In this document: in pieces, positions 17,171 to 25,036 of the stretch
Layout: each line of letters opens with the position of its first letter
Position numbering within the stretch: position 1 is the stretch's first letter
NCBI GenBank assembly: GCA_934526125.1
Contig: CAKSZU010000009.1
Span: forward strand, 1-40,776
From: an uncultured Faecalibacterium sp.
GTDB taxonomy: Bacteria > Bacillota > Clostridia > Oscillospirales > Ruminococcaceae
Length of the DNA: 40,776 nt
Reading direction: 5' to 3'
Made by a program: the position numbers and the translations under genes
Notes under the pieces: generated by a model
What the model saw: the letters and a program-made list of their open reading frames with translations, nothing else
Databases searched by the model: none
What the model was told of the DNA's origin: nothing

Positions 17171-18672
17171 CAGTTCATGATAAACCAGAAGGTGGTGCCT
17201 TTGCCCAGGGTACTCTGCACCCCGAACCGGAACCCATGCTGCTGGAAAATGGCTTTGGTGATGGAAAGTCCCAGGCCGGTGCCCTGCTTGCCCGCATCGG
17301 AGCGGGAGCGGTAATACCGGTCGAAGATATAGGGCAGGTCCTCGGCGGAGATGCCCGGGCCGTGGTCCTCCACCTCCACCCGGACGCCCTCCGGGGTCTG
17401 TGAAACCCGCAGCACGAAGATCCCGTCTTCCCCGATGTGGTGCATGGCGTTGCCCAGCAGGTTGTGGAGGGCCCGCTGCATCATGTCCGGGTCGGCATAG
17501 ACGGGCAGCTCCTGATCCGGAAGCTCCAGTTTCAGCTGCCAGCCGTTCTGGGCGCAGACGGCATCGTACCGCTCGCTGACTTCGTCGCAGAGCTGCGCCA
17601 TATCGAAGTGGACCCGCTCGCACTTTTCAGCCCCGCTGGTCACCTTGCTCAGCTCCATGACGCTGGAGACCAGTGCCGTCAGCCGGTCGGCCTCGTCCAC
17701 GATGATGTTCATCTGTTCGTCCCGGTGGGCCTTGTCGTCTCCCGTGATGTCCCGCACCGTCTCGGCGTAGCCCTTGATGAGGGTCAGGGGGGTGCGCAGG
17801 TCGTGGGAGACATTGGCCAGCAGATCCCGCTGCATCTGGGCTGCCTGCTTCACTTCCTGCGCCATGTGGTTGAACTCCTGCGCAAGGTCGCCCAGCTCAT
17901 CCCGGCGGGTACTCTCCACCCGGACGTCGTAGTCGCCCTGGGCCACCTTCCGGGCTGCGCCGGAAAGCTGCCGCAGGGGCTTGGTGAACCACTCGCTGAA
18001 CAGCCACGCCGCACTCATGGAAAAGGCAAAGATCAGGGCCGCCGCCAGCGGCAGCACCGTACTCATGACCTCGCCGGCCTCCGAGACGTGCATCAGGCTG
18101 GTGGTCACCAATACCGTATAGCTCCCGTCGGAGGTCATCCGCCCCACCATCAGCTGCACCGAACCCGAAGGGGTAGGCGGATTGATCTTCCGCACACAGC
18201 CCCCGGTCTCCCGGCAGAGCTGGCGCATAGCCCGGGCCGTGCTGTAGGAGGGCAGCTCGCTGCTCTCGTCGGTGGGCTTGGTGCGGTGGAGGTTGCAGTA
18301 GGAAAGGTTCTCCACCTTGAAGATCTGCCGCAGGGTGGTGTCCGAGATGTCCACGCAGAAGCTGCTCATGCCGCTGCTCTCAAAGATCTCGGAGCCAAGG
18401 GCATCGAAGAACTCCGTATTGACATAAAGCTGGCTGCCGAACCCCCAGTAGGACAGCGTCTCGCCCTCCGCGGCGGCATCCTCCAGCTTCCGGACGATGG
18501 CGTCCGCCTGGGCGGTGAGCTGCTTCTGGATATGGGTGGTATACAGCGGTTCCAGAAGCCGGGTACACAAAAACCAGAACAGTGCCAGCAGGAACAGGCA
18601 GATCAGGCACAGAAACCACATCAGCTGTCCCCGGATGCCCACCGTCCGCCGCTTTTTTTCAGGCTGCCGCAT
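17170..18672 (-). CDS. PhoR/ResE-like sensor histidine kinase
   Basis: The protein has 500 residues. Membrane segment 1 is at about 18-36, followed by an extracytoplasmic sensor region of about 165 residues with several cysteines. Membrane segment 2 (202-224), a HAMP domain (225-277) and the HisKA box ANVSHDLRTPLT with phospho-His290 follow. The ATPase has NLLGNAMHH, DHGPGIS, IFDRYYR and GTGLGLSI. The ATG at 18672 and a TTG at 18675 both fit the GGGAGG site. It lies 18 bases after the response regulator gene and should be co-transcribed. Phosphate or envelope stress sensing is suggested by the operator pattern only. Confidence 0.92.
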   Translation of the reverse strand: MRQPEKKRRTVGIRGQLMWFLCLICLFLLALFWFLCTRLLEPLYTTHIQKQLTAQADAIVRKLEDAAAEGETLSYWGFGSQLYVNTEFFDALGSEIFESSGMSSFCVDISDTTLRQIFKVENLSYCNLHRTKPTDESSELPSYSTARAMRQLCRETGGCVRKINPPTPSGSVQLMVGRMTSDGSYTVLVTTSLMHVSEAGEVMSTVLPLAAALIFAFSMSAAWLFSEWFTKPLRQLSGAARKVAQGDYDVRVESTRRDELGDLAQEFNHMAQEVKQAAQMQRDLLANVSHDLRTPLTLIKGYAETVRDITGDDKAHRDEQMNIIVDEADRLTALVSSVMELSKVTSGAEKCERVHFDMAQLCDEVSERYDAVCAQNGWQLKLELPDQELPVYADPDMMQRALHNLLGNAMHHIGEDGIFVLRVSQTPEGVRVEVEDHGPGISAEDLPYIFDRYYRSRSDAGKQGTGLGLSITKAIFQQHGFRFGVQSTLGKGTTFWFIMN

Positions 18673-18690
18673 CAACCATAAGCCTCCCGT

Positions 18691-19377
18691 TTACCGCGCC
18701 GCGTCCGGGTCGAACTTATAGCCGATGCCCCACACCGTAGCGATATAGCCCCGGCATTTGCCCAGATGGCCCCGCAGCATCTTGACATGGGTGTCCACGG
18801 TGCGGTCCTCGCCGAAATAATCGTAGTTCCACACCTTCTGCAGGATCTTCTCCCGGCTGAGTGCAATGCCCTTGTTGGAAGCCAGAAATACCAGCAGGTC
18901 AAACTCCTTGGGGGTCAGGCTCACTTCCTCGCCTGCCACCCGGACGGTATGGCTGGCCGTATCGATGGTCAGATCCCCGAAGGTCATGGTGCCGTCGGAG
19001 GCCTCGCTGCGGGGCATGGTGCGGTTCAGCACCGCACGGACCCGGGCCACCAGCTCCCGGGGGGAGAAGGGCTTGACCACATAGTCGTCCGCACCGCCCT
19101 CAAGGCCCGCCAGCTTGTCGTACTCCTCACCGCGGGCCGTCAGGATGATGACCGGCGTATTGATGTGGCGGGTGCGCATCTCCCGCAGGCAGGTCATACC
19201 GTCCATAAAGGGCATCATGACGTCCAGGATCACCAGATCGAACCCGCCGCCGCTGAGCAGCGAAAGGGCAGCGGAACCGTCGCCCGCTTCCTCGCAGACA
19301 TACCCTGCGTACTGCAGATGTTCCCGGATCAGCTCCCGGATCCGGGGTTCGTCATCAACGATCAGAATTTTTGCCAT
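18691..19377 (-). CDS. OmpR/PhoB-family response regulator
   Basis: The product has 228 residues. The receiver domain has Asp9, phospho-acceptor Asp52 (LVILDVMMP), Thr80 and Lys102 (VVKPFSPRE). The C-terminal winged helix (about 130-228) has LTPKEFDLLVFLA and TVDTHVKMLRGHLGK, typical of PhoB/PhoP/ResD proteins. The ATG at 19377 is preceded by GGAGGG. It should bind the direct-repeat array at its own promoter (19430-19482) and the matching array upstream of the tat operon (27943-27996). Confidence 0.93.
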   Translation of the reverse strand: MAKILIVDDEPRIRELIREHLQYAGYVCEEAGDGSAALSLLSGGGFDLVILDVMMPFMDGMTCLREMRTRHINTPVIILTARGEEYDKLAGLEGGADDYVVKPFSPRELVARVRAVLNRTMPRSEASDGTMTFGDLTIDTASHTVRVAGEEVSLTPKEFDLLVFLASNKGIALSREKILQKVWNYDYFGEDRTVDTHVKMLRGHLGKCRGYIATVWGIGYKFDPDAAR

Positions 19378-19429
19378 CAGAGGCTCCCTCCTCACATAAA
19401 AATACGCTTTGAACCAGTTTCTCAGAGGT

Positions 19430-19482
19430 ATGATAATATAATTATTGGAAAATTCTGTGAAGTTTGAGTGAATGGTTTGGAA
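19430..19482 (-). promoter_or_regulatory. Pho-box-like promoter of the two-component operon
   Basis: Read on the minus strand, TTCCAA (19477-19482), TTCACT (19467-19472), TTCACA (19456-19461) and TTCCAA (19445-19450) stand at 10- and 11-bp steps. Nine bases later comes TATCAT (19430-19435) as -10. An overlapping sigma-A reading is TTCACA, 17 bp, TATTAT (19433-19438). Direct hexamer repeats at 11-bp period are how OmpR-family PhoP binds. Confidence 0.65.
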
Positions 19483-19602
19483 AACTCCCGCACCGGCCCG
19501 TTTCGGCGTACCGGACGGAACCTTCTGCGCCGGTCTCCTCTCCGGGGATAGTATACCACAAAACCGGTCCGCAAAACAGCTCTGCGGCGGCATCGGCCGG
19601 TC

Positions 19603-19632
19603 TTGCTTCTCTGCGGCCGGGTGTGCTATACT
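19603..19632 (+). promoter_or_regulatory. Promoter of the TatA-like propeller gene
   Basis: TTGCTT (19603-19608), an 18-bp spacer and TATACT (19627-19632). Confidence 0.6.
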
Positions 19633-19680
19633 GATATGATATCAAAACACTTCTACACCCGGAACAAAGGAATCCAGCTT

Positions 19681-20994
19681 ATGCGAATCGGACTTGTTGA
19701 ATTATTGCTCATCCTGACCATTGCGTCCCTCGCGGTAGGGCCGCAGGTGACTCTGTTTGTGGACCGGTGGATGCGCCGGGCCAACCGCGCCAGTGCCAAA
19801 GCCGCCCGCCGCCGGGCCGAACAGGAAGCCCAGCGGGCCATCGAGCGGGAAGCCGTGCTCCAGCGGTTCCAGAAACTGAGCATCATCTTTGCCCTGGCGG
19901 CGGCCGCCGCTCTGGTCTGGTCGCTGGTACTCCGGCCCATCGACACCCCGCCGCAGGCTTACACGGCCCCGGATCTGCGGCAGGACACCGGCGCGGCACA
20001 GACAGCACTCTCCGGAGACAGCCGGGATGTGCTGGATCTGGGCGGATATGACGGGGTGGACTGCATCCGCACCCGGGACGGCCTTGTGTATGCGGCCGCC
20101 CACAGCGGCTCCGCCCTGAAAAAGCGCAAGAGCGATCTGGTGCGGACGGACGGCGGCCACACGGCGGCCATCCTGAGCATGGACGGCGAGCTGACCGGCT
20201 TTGCCTTTGACGCTGACGGCGGCCTGTGGCTGACCGTCGCGACCTCCGACGGCGGGACGCTCTGCCGGGCTTCCAGCGACAACTGGGGCACCTCGGTGGA
20301 ACAGGTGGTCACCCAGCTGGACGGTGCCCCGCTGGGGATGCTCTCCGCCGTGGAAGTGGGGCCGGACGGCATGGTGTACTTTGCCGTCGCTGCACAGGCC
20401 GGGGCCGAGAACGGATTAAACAGCGCTCTGCGCACCGAGCTGATCGCCCACACCGGCACGGGCAGCATCTATGTCTATGACCCCGCCTCCCGCACCGTGG
20501 AATGCGTTCTCAGCGGCATTGCCGGGGCCTCCGGCCTTGCGCTGGACGCCTCCGCCGGGACGCTCTACGTCTCCGACCTCGGCAGCCGCTGCGTCTGGGC
20601 CGTGGACGCCTCCGCCCGGGATCTGACCGCCGGGGGCAAGGGCTGCACTGCGCCGTTTTCCGGCCTGCCGGGCTATCCCGGCGCCCTGGCCCTGGACGAG
20701 GACGGCACCCTGTACATCAGCTACCGCTGGGCCCGCTCCGACTGGCTGGAGAGCCACTCCGGCACCACCCTGCTGCGGGGCGTGGCCCTGCGGCTGAGCC
20801 AGACCATGCAGGAGAACCTGTTCTCCCTGCCCGCAGGCAGTACCTGCGCCGAGGCCGTTGACCCCGCCAGCGGGCAGTGGCTGCGCACATTCTCCGGGAA
20901 ATCCTCCTCTGCCTGCACCGCTGCGGGCATCGAAGGGAACCGGGTGTATTTCGGGGCATCTGAGGAAAAGGAACTGTATTTTGTCAAAATATGA
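19681..20994 (+). CDS. TatA-like N-terminus fused to a predicted beta-propeller
   Basis: The protein has 437 residues; the ATG at 19681 follows AAAGGA. Residues 1-21 (MRIGLVELLLILTIASLAVG) match the membrane helix of TatA, including the early Glu and the Gly-Pro hinge. A basic amphipathic helix (about 22-62) follows, as in TatA. A second membrane segment at about 64-82 (LSIIFALAAAAALVWSLVL) then leads to about 340 residues with repeated strands (GELTGFAFDADGGLWLT, VEVGPDGMVYFA, GASGLALDASAGTLYVSDLG, GALALDEDGTLYIS) typical of an SMP-30/NHL-like propeller. If the first helix has TatA topology, the propeller lies outside the cell. Function unknown. Confidence 0.75.
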   Translation: MRIGLVELLLILTIASLAVGPQVTLFVDRWMRRANRASAKAARRRAEQEAQRAIEREAVLQRFQKLSIIFALAAAAALVWSLVLRPIDTPPQAYTAPDLRQDTGAAQTALSGDSRDVLDLGGYDGVDCIRTRDGLVYAAAHSGSALKKRKSDLVRTDGGHTAAILSMDGELTGFAFDADGGLWLTVATSDGGTLCRASSDNWGTSVEQVVTQLDGAPLGMLSAVEVGPDGMVYFAVAAQAGAENGLNSALRTELIAHTGTGSIYVYDPASRTVECVLSGIAGASGLALDASAGTLYVSDLGSRCVWAVDASARDLTAGGKGCTAPFSGLPGYPGALALDEDGTLYISYRWARSDWLESHSGTTLLRGVALRLSQTMQENLFSLPAGSTCAEAVDPASGQWLRTFSGKSSSACTAAGIEGNRVYFGASEEKELYFVKI

Positions 20995-21005
20995 GGTGAT
21001 ATGAA

Positions 21006-21566
21006 ATGACAGAAGCATTCAGGACACAGATCGAGCAGGAGGCACGGCAGGCCGTGACGGAACTGCTGGCCGAGGCAAAGCTGAAAAAAGGCGATGTGTT
21101 CGTGGTGGGCTGCTCTTCCAGCGAAATCGTGGGCGGCCGCATCGGCAAAGATTCCAGCATTGAAGCGGCGCAGGCCGTGTACGCCGGCATTGCCCCGGTG
21201 CTGGCCGAAAGGGACATCTGGCTGGCGGCCCAGTGCTGCGAGCATCTGAACCGGGCCATCATCCTCGAGCGGGAAGCCGCCGAGAAGTACGGCTGGGAGG
21301 AAGTCTGCGTCGTGCCCCGCCCCCATGCGGGCGGCAGCTGGGCCACCACCTGCTGGAAGAACTTCAAGGACCCCGTGGCCGTGGAGGAGATCCGCGCCCA
21401 CGCAGGCATCGATATCGGCGGCACCCTGATCGGGATGCACCTGAAGCGGGTGGCCGTTCCGGTGCGGCTGAGCCTGAACCGGATCGGAGATGCCAATATT
21501 CTCTGCGCCCGCACCCGTCCGAAACTCATTGGCGGCGAGCGCGCAAAATACACCGAGGAGGACTGA
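21006..21566 (+). CDS. UPF0340/TIGR01440 (YwlG-like) protein
   Basis: The product has 186 residues, the full length of this conserved Firmicutes family. Recognisable segments are VVGCSSSEIVGGRIGKDSS, AAQCCEHLNRA, VPRPHAGGSWAT and HAGIDIGGTLIGMHLKRVAVP. The biochemical role of the family is not established. It is cytosolic. The ribosome site AGGTGAT overlaps the stop of the propeller gene, and the next gene begins five bases after its stop, so the three are probably one transcript. Confidence 0.88.
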   Translation: MTEAFRTQIEQEARQAVTELLAEAKLKKGDVFVVGCSSSEIVGGRIGKDSSIEAAQAVYAGIAPVLAERDIWLAAQCCEHLNRAIILEREAAEKYGWEEVCVVPRPHAGGSWATTCWKNFKDPVAVEEIRAHAGIDIGGTLIGMHLKRVAVPVRLSLNRIGDANILCARTRPKLIGGERAKYTEED

Positions 21567-21571
21567 ACCCC

Positions 21572-22294
21572 ATGGCAGAAAAGACTTTGGAAGAAATGCG
21601 GGAGGCTGTGCTGGCCATCCGCGAGAAAATGGCCGCCGCCGCCTGGGAGGCGGGCCGCGACCCGGCAGAAGTCCAGCTCTGCGCCGCCTGCAAGACCCGC
21701 ACGGCCCAGACCGTGGCGGCCAGCGCCGCCCTGCCCATCGATGTGTTCGGCGAGAACCATGTGCAGGAGCTCTGCGCCAACTTTGACGCCGGGGCCTACT
21801 GCGGCAAGCCCAGCCACTTCATCGGCCACCTGCAGACCAACAAGATCAAAAAGGTGCTGGGCCGGGCCAGCCTGATCCAGAGTGTGGACAGCGAGCACCT
21901 GCTCACCGCCATCGAAAAGGAAGCCGCCAAGGCGGGCCTTGTGCAGGACATCCTGCTGGAAGTGAACATCGGCGGGGAGGAGAGCAAATCCGGCGTTGCA
22001 CCGGAACAGCTCTGGACCCTGCTGGATGCCGCCGCTGCACAGGAGCATATCCGGGTCAGGGGCCTGATGGCCATTCCCCCGGTGAACGATGACGACGCAC
22101 AGAACCGCCGCTATCTGGCCGGGGTCTACCGGCTGTTCCTGCAGGCCGGGGAGCGGGGCTACTCCAACGTTTCCATGGAGACCCTCTCCATGGGCATGAG
22201 CGGCGACTACGAAAACGCCATCCGGGAGGGAGCCACCCTCGTCCGCATCGGCACCGCCATCTACGGCGAGCGGGATTACAGCAAGAACGTATAA
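21572..22294 (+). CDS. YggS/PLPBP-family pyridoxal phosphate homeostasis protein
   Basis: The protein has 240 residues and a single alanine-racemase-like barrel. The PLP lysine is in LCAACKTRTA (where most relatives read AVSKT). Other family marks are FGENHVQEL, HFIGHLQTNKIKKV, QSVDSEHL, VNIGGEESKSG, SMGMSGDYENAI and VRIGTAIYG. The protein buffers free PLP and affects amino acid pools rather than catalysing a defined reaction. In many Firmicutes it lies by sepF and division genes; here its partner is UPF0340. Confidence 0.92.
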   Translation: MAEKTLEEMREAVLAIREKMAAAAWEAGRDPAEVQLCAACKTRTAQTVAASAALPIDVFGENHVQELCANFDAGAYCGKPSHFIGHLQTNKIKKVLGRASLIQSVDSEHLLTAIEKEAAKAGLVQDILLEVNIGGEESKSGVAPEQLWTLLDAAAAQEHIRVRGLMAIPPVNDDDAQNRRYLAGVYRLFLQAGERGYSNVSMETLSMGMSGDYENAIREGATLVRIGTAIYGERDYSKNV

Positions 22295-22298
22295 AAAA

Positions 22299-22330
22299 GT
22301 CCTCTGTCCGTGATTTTGGACGGAGGAGAC
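22299..22330 (+). other. Hairpin before the ABC exporter gene
   Basis: GTCCTCTGTCC and GGACGGAGGAGAC can form an imperfect stem in the 49-nt gap. No T-run follows; it may stabilise or separate the mRNA, or affect ribosome access to GGAGG (22335-22339), which stays outside the stem. Confidence 0.4.
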
Positions 22331-22343
22331 AATCGGAGGTATC

Positions 22344-24134
22344 ATGGCAAAGCAAAACATCAACGACCCCGGGGCACATCACATCAGCAGCGGTGCCCTG
22401 ATCCGGCGTTTCCTGCCCTATCTTTCCAAGTACAAGGGCACCCTGTTCCTGGATCTGTTCTGCGCCGCACTGACCACCCTGTGCGACATCATCCTGCCCA
22501 AGATCATGAGTACCATCACCAACTCGGCCATGGGGGTAGGCATCACCCTGACGGCGGGCATCGTACTCAAACTGGCCGCCATCTATTTTGTACTCCGCAT
22601 CATCGACGGTGCGGCCCAGTATTTCATGTCCGGCATCGGCCACATCATGGGCGTCCACATCGAGACCGATATGCGTCGGGACGCCTTTGACCACCTGCTT
22701 CTGCTGGATCACACCTACTACAACAACACCAAAGTCGGCACCATCATGGGCCGCATCACCAATGACCTGTTCGATGTGACCGAGTTTGCCCACCACTGCC
22801 CGGAGGAGTTCTTCATCGCGGGCATCAAGATCCTGGCCTCCTTCATCATCCTGTGCCAGGCCAGCATCCCCCTGACGCTGGCGGTGTTTGCCTGTGTGCC
22901 CCTGATGGGCGTCGTCTCGGTCAAGCTGAACCAGAAACTGCGGGCGCGGTTCCGCCAGCAGCGGGTCCAGATCGGCGAGCTGAACGCCACCATCGAGGAC
23001 AGCCTGCTGGGCCAGGGCGTCGTGAAAGCCTTTGCCGCCGAGGAGCAGGAGCGCGCCAAATTCGAGCAGGGCAATAAGGAATTCGAGAAGATCAAGACCC
23101 TCGGCTACTACGCCATGGCCGCTTTCAACACCTCCACCCGCCTGTTTGACGGCCTGATGTATCTGGTGGTCATTCTGGCCGGCGGCCTGTCGCTGGTCTA
23201 CGGGAAGATCACTGCCGGCGATCTGGTGGCCTACATGCTCTATGTCACCACCCTGATCGCCACCATCCGCCGTATCGTGGAGTTTGCCGAGCAGTTCCAG
23301 CGGGGCATGACCGGCATCGAGCGCTTTGCCGAGATCATGGACACGCCCGTTCCCATCCACGATGCCCCGGACGCCAAACCCCTGCAGCCCGGCCCCGGTG
23401 CCATCCGCTTCGAGGATGTCAGCTTCGAGTACCCGGACGACCACAACAAGGTGCTGCACCATGTCAGTCTGGACATCAAAGCCGGCGAGCGTCTGGCTCT
23501 GGTGGGCCCCTCCGGCGGCGGCAAGACCACTCTGTGCAACCTGATCCCCCGCTTCTACGATGTGACCGGCGGCCACATCTGCATCGACGGGCAGGACATC
23601 CAGCAGGTCACCCTCAGGAGCCTGCGCGAGGACATCGGCATCGTCCAGCAGGACGTGTACCTGTTCAGCGGCTCGGTGGCGGACAACATCGCCTACGGCA
23701 AGCCCGGTGCCACCCGGGAGGAGATCATCGAGGCTGCCCGTCTGGCCGGTGCAGAGCGGTTCATCCTGGCCCTGAAGGACGGCTTCGACACCTATGTCGG
23801 TGAGCGCGGTGTCAAGCTCTCGGGCGGCCAGAAACAGCGCATCGCCATTGCCCGGGTGTTCCTGAAGAACCCGCCCATCCTGATCCTGGACGAGGCCACC
23901 AGCGCACTGGACAACGAGAGCGAGATCCTTGTGGGGCAGAGCCTGGAAAAGCTGGCCCACGGCCGCACCACCCTGACCATTGCCCACCGCCTGACCACCA
24001 TCAAGAACTACGACCGTATCCTGGTGCTTGGCTCCGAAGGCATTGTGGAATCCGGCACCCACGAAGAGCTGCTGGCAAAGCAGGGCGTGTACTACCGCCT
24101 GTGGAACCAGCTGCCCGGCGAGGACACCTTGTAA
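22344..24134 (+). CDS. ABC exporter, fused membrane and ATPase domains (MsbA/BmrA type)
   Basis: The protein has 596 residues. Residues 20-325 are the six-helix exporter domain and residues 350-590 the nucleotide-binding domain. Walker A is GPSGGGKT (Gly388-Lys394), the Q-loop VQQDVYLFSG, the signature LSGGQKQR, Walker B ILILDEATSALD and the switch His AHRLTT. Such half-transporters work as homodimers and export lipids, drugs or peptides. No partner half-transporter gene is adjacent, which supports a homodimer. The substrate cannot be predicted. Confidence 0.93.
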   Translation: MAKQNINDPGAHHISSGALIRRFLPYLSKYKGTLFLDLFCAALTTLCDIILPKIMSTITNSAMGVGITLTAGIVLKLAAIYFVLRIIDGAAQYFMSGIGHIMGVHIETDMRRDAFDHLLLLDHTYYNNTKVGTIMGRITNDLFDVTEFAHHCPEEFFIAGIKILASFIILCQASIPLTLAVFACVPLMGVVSVKLNQKLRARFRQQRVQIGELNATIEDSLLGQGVVKAFAAEEQERAKFEQGNKEFEKIKTLGYYAMAAFNTSTRLFDGLMYLVVILAGGLSLVYGKITAGDLVAYMLYVTTLIATIRRIVEFAEQFQRGMTGIERFAEIMDTPVPIHDAPDAKPLQPGPGAIRFEDVSFEYPDDHNKVLHHVSLDIKAGERLALVGPSGGGKTTLCNLIPRFYDVTGGHICIDGQDIQQVTLRSLREDIGIVQQDVYLFSGSVADNIAYGKPGATREEIIEAARLAGAERFILALKDGFDTYVGERGVKLSGGQKQRIAIARVFLKNPPILILDEATSALDNESEILVGQSLEKLAHGRTTLTIAHRLTTIKNYDRILVLGSEGIVESGTHEELLAKQGVYYRLWNQLPGEDTL

Positions 24135-24157
24135 AGCAAAATCATTGCATAAAAAAC

Positions 24158-24193
24158 GCGGGACCGCTGAGTTTTCAACGGTTCCGCTTTTTT
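24158..24193. terminator. Bidirectional terminator after the ABC exporter
   Basis: GCGGGACCG pairs with CGGTTCCGC (24158-24166 with 24179-24187; one GU pair), with A6 before and T6 after. It also ends the opposing XRE operon. Confidence 0.85.
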
Positions 24194-24211
24194 GTTGTGG
24201 AAAATCAGGTG

Positions 24212-24655
24212 TTATTTTTCTTCCGGTTCATCGTCCAGCTTTTTCCGATTCTTCTGCACCAGATGTACACAGAATTGGAGCAGTGCAAAGCAGAGCAGAC
24301 CTGTCAGAACACCAGTAAACGCAGCGCCCATCCAATAGCCACAGGCCAGGCCCCACAGCACCGTAACCGCCACGGCCGCCAGCAGAGAATAAACCGCATT
24401 GGCTCCCATACTGGAAGAAAGATGGCGGTCCCACAGGCCATTCCGGACGCACTCTGCACAGGTGTAACCACATCCGGCCATAAAAACGACCCATTCTCCG
24501 GTCGCTTTGTCTGCATTGCCCGTCAGCAGCTGAATCACCATTGCGGCCAGCAGACCGCCCCACATCAACCAGAAGCCACGCTCCCCAATTTTGCGCAGAG
24601 TTTGCTCCTGCATCTCGTCCAACTGGTTTTTCTTGCTGTATAGTGAAAATCTCAT
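24212..24655 (-). CDS. Four-helix membrane protein (DUF6773-like) partnered with XRE regulator
   Basis: The product has 147 residues. A charged N-terminus (KKNQLDEMQEQTLRKIGERGF) precedes about four membrane helices (30-46, 52-68, 88-105, 108-130) and an acidic and basic tail. This layout fits the DUF6773 type of membrane proteins that are often encoded right after a small XRE repressor in Firmicutes; the family name is from memory and should be checked. The start lies three bases after the regulator stop, with its ribosome site GGGAGG inside that gene. Confidence 0.75.
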   Translation of the reverse strand: MRFSLYSKKNQLDEMQEQTLRKIGERGFWLMWGGLLAAMVIQLLTGNADKATGEWVVFMAGCGYTCAECVRNGLWDRHLSSSMGANAVYSLLAAVAVTVLWGLACGYWMGAAFTGVLTGLLCFALLQFCVHLVQKNRKKLDDEPEEK

Positions 24656-24658
24656 AAC

Positions 24659-24856
24659 TCATTCCTCCCAGAACAGTTCATCCAGTGTTTTTCCCAAAAT
24701 TTTGCAGATGCTGCGGCAGAGATTGATGGTGGGGTTGTACTCGCCTTTTTCGATCGCGTTGATGGTCTGGCGCGAGACCCCAGCCGCTTCTGCCAATGCC
24801 CCCTGCGTCATATCTTTTTCTGCACGGGCAGCTTTCAGTTTCAGATTCTTCGGCAT
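24659..24856 (-). CDS. Small XRE-family transcriptional regulator
   Basis: The protein has 65 residues and is essentially one Cro/C1 helix-turn-helix: MTQGALAEAAGVSRQTINAIEKGEYNPTI, followed by a helix ending in LDELFWEE. The ATG at 24856 is preceded by GAGGTG. Proteins of this size (YozG/HTH_3 type) commonly control their own two-gene operon. A palindrome overlaps the -35 box of its promoter and is the obvious candidate operator. Confidence 0.88.
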   Translation of the reverse strand: MPKNLKLKAARAEKDMTQGALAEAAGVSRQTINAIEKGEYNPTINLCRSICKILGKTLDELFWEE

Positions 24857-24906
24857 CCTGTCACCTCGTCTCTTTCCTGTGAGGGTGAACTCGTTCCCTC
24901 GGATAC

Positions 24907-24935
24907 AGGATAACACTCGCAAGACATTATGTCAA
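24907..24935 (-). promoter_or_regulatory. Promoter and operator of the XRE-membrane protein operon
   Basis: TTGACA (24930-24935), 17 bp, TATCCT (24907-24912) on the minus strand. The perfect palindrome GACAT-T-ATGTC (24923-24933) overlaps the -35. A second inverted pair, CAAGACA/TGTCTTG (24920-24926 and 24951-24957), is nearby. Confidence 0.75.
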
Positions 24936-24974
24936 GTATATTTTACTTTTTGTCTTGTATTTTATATTTCAAAA

Positions 24975-25020
24975 ATAGAAAAAGCCCCATACCCACACAT
25001 TCAGAGTGCAGGCATGGGGC
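24975..25020 (-). terminator. Terminator of the glucokinase gene
   Basis: GCCCCAT (25014-25020 on the minus strand) pairs with ATGGGGC (24984-24990), followed on the minus strand by a T-rich tract. Confidence 0.75.
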
Positions 25021-25036
25021 CGTGAAATATCAGGTT

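Larger units (their letters stand above)
19378..19680. other. Divergent regulatory region, regulator and propeller genes
   Basis: The gap of 303 bp contains the four-repeat operator and promoter of the two-component genes and, further right, the promoter of the TatA-like propeller gene. About 110 bp between them is GC-rich and shows nothing more. Confidence 0.6.

Noticed and set aside
22056..24062. A 668-codon minus-strand frame opposite the ABC exporter
   Set aside because: Antisense shadow of an ABC protein with all motifs present on the plus strand.
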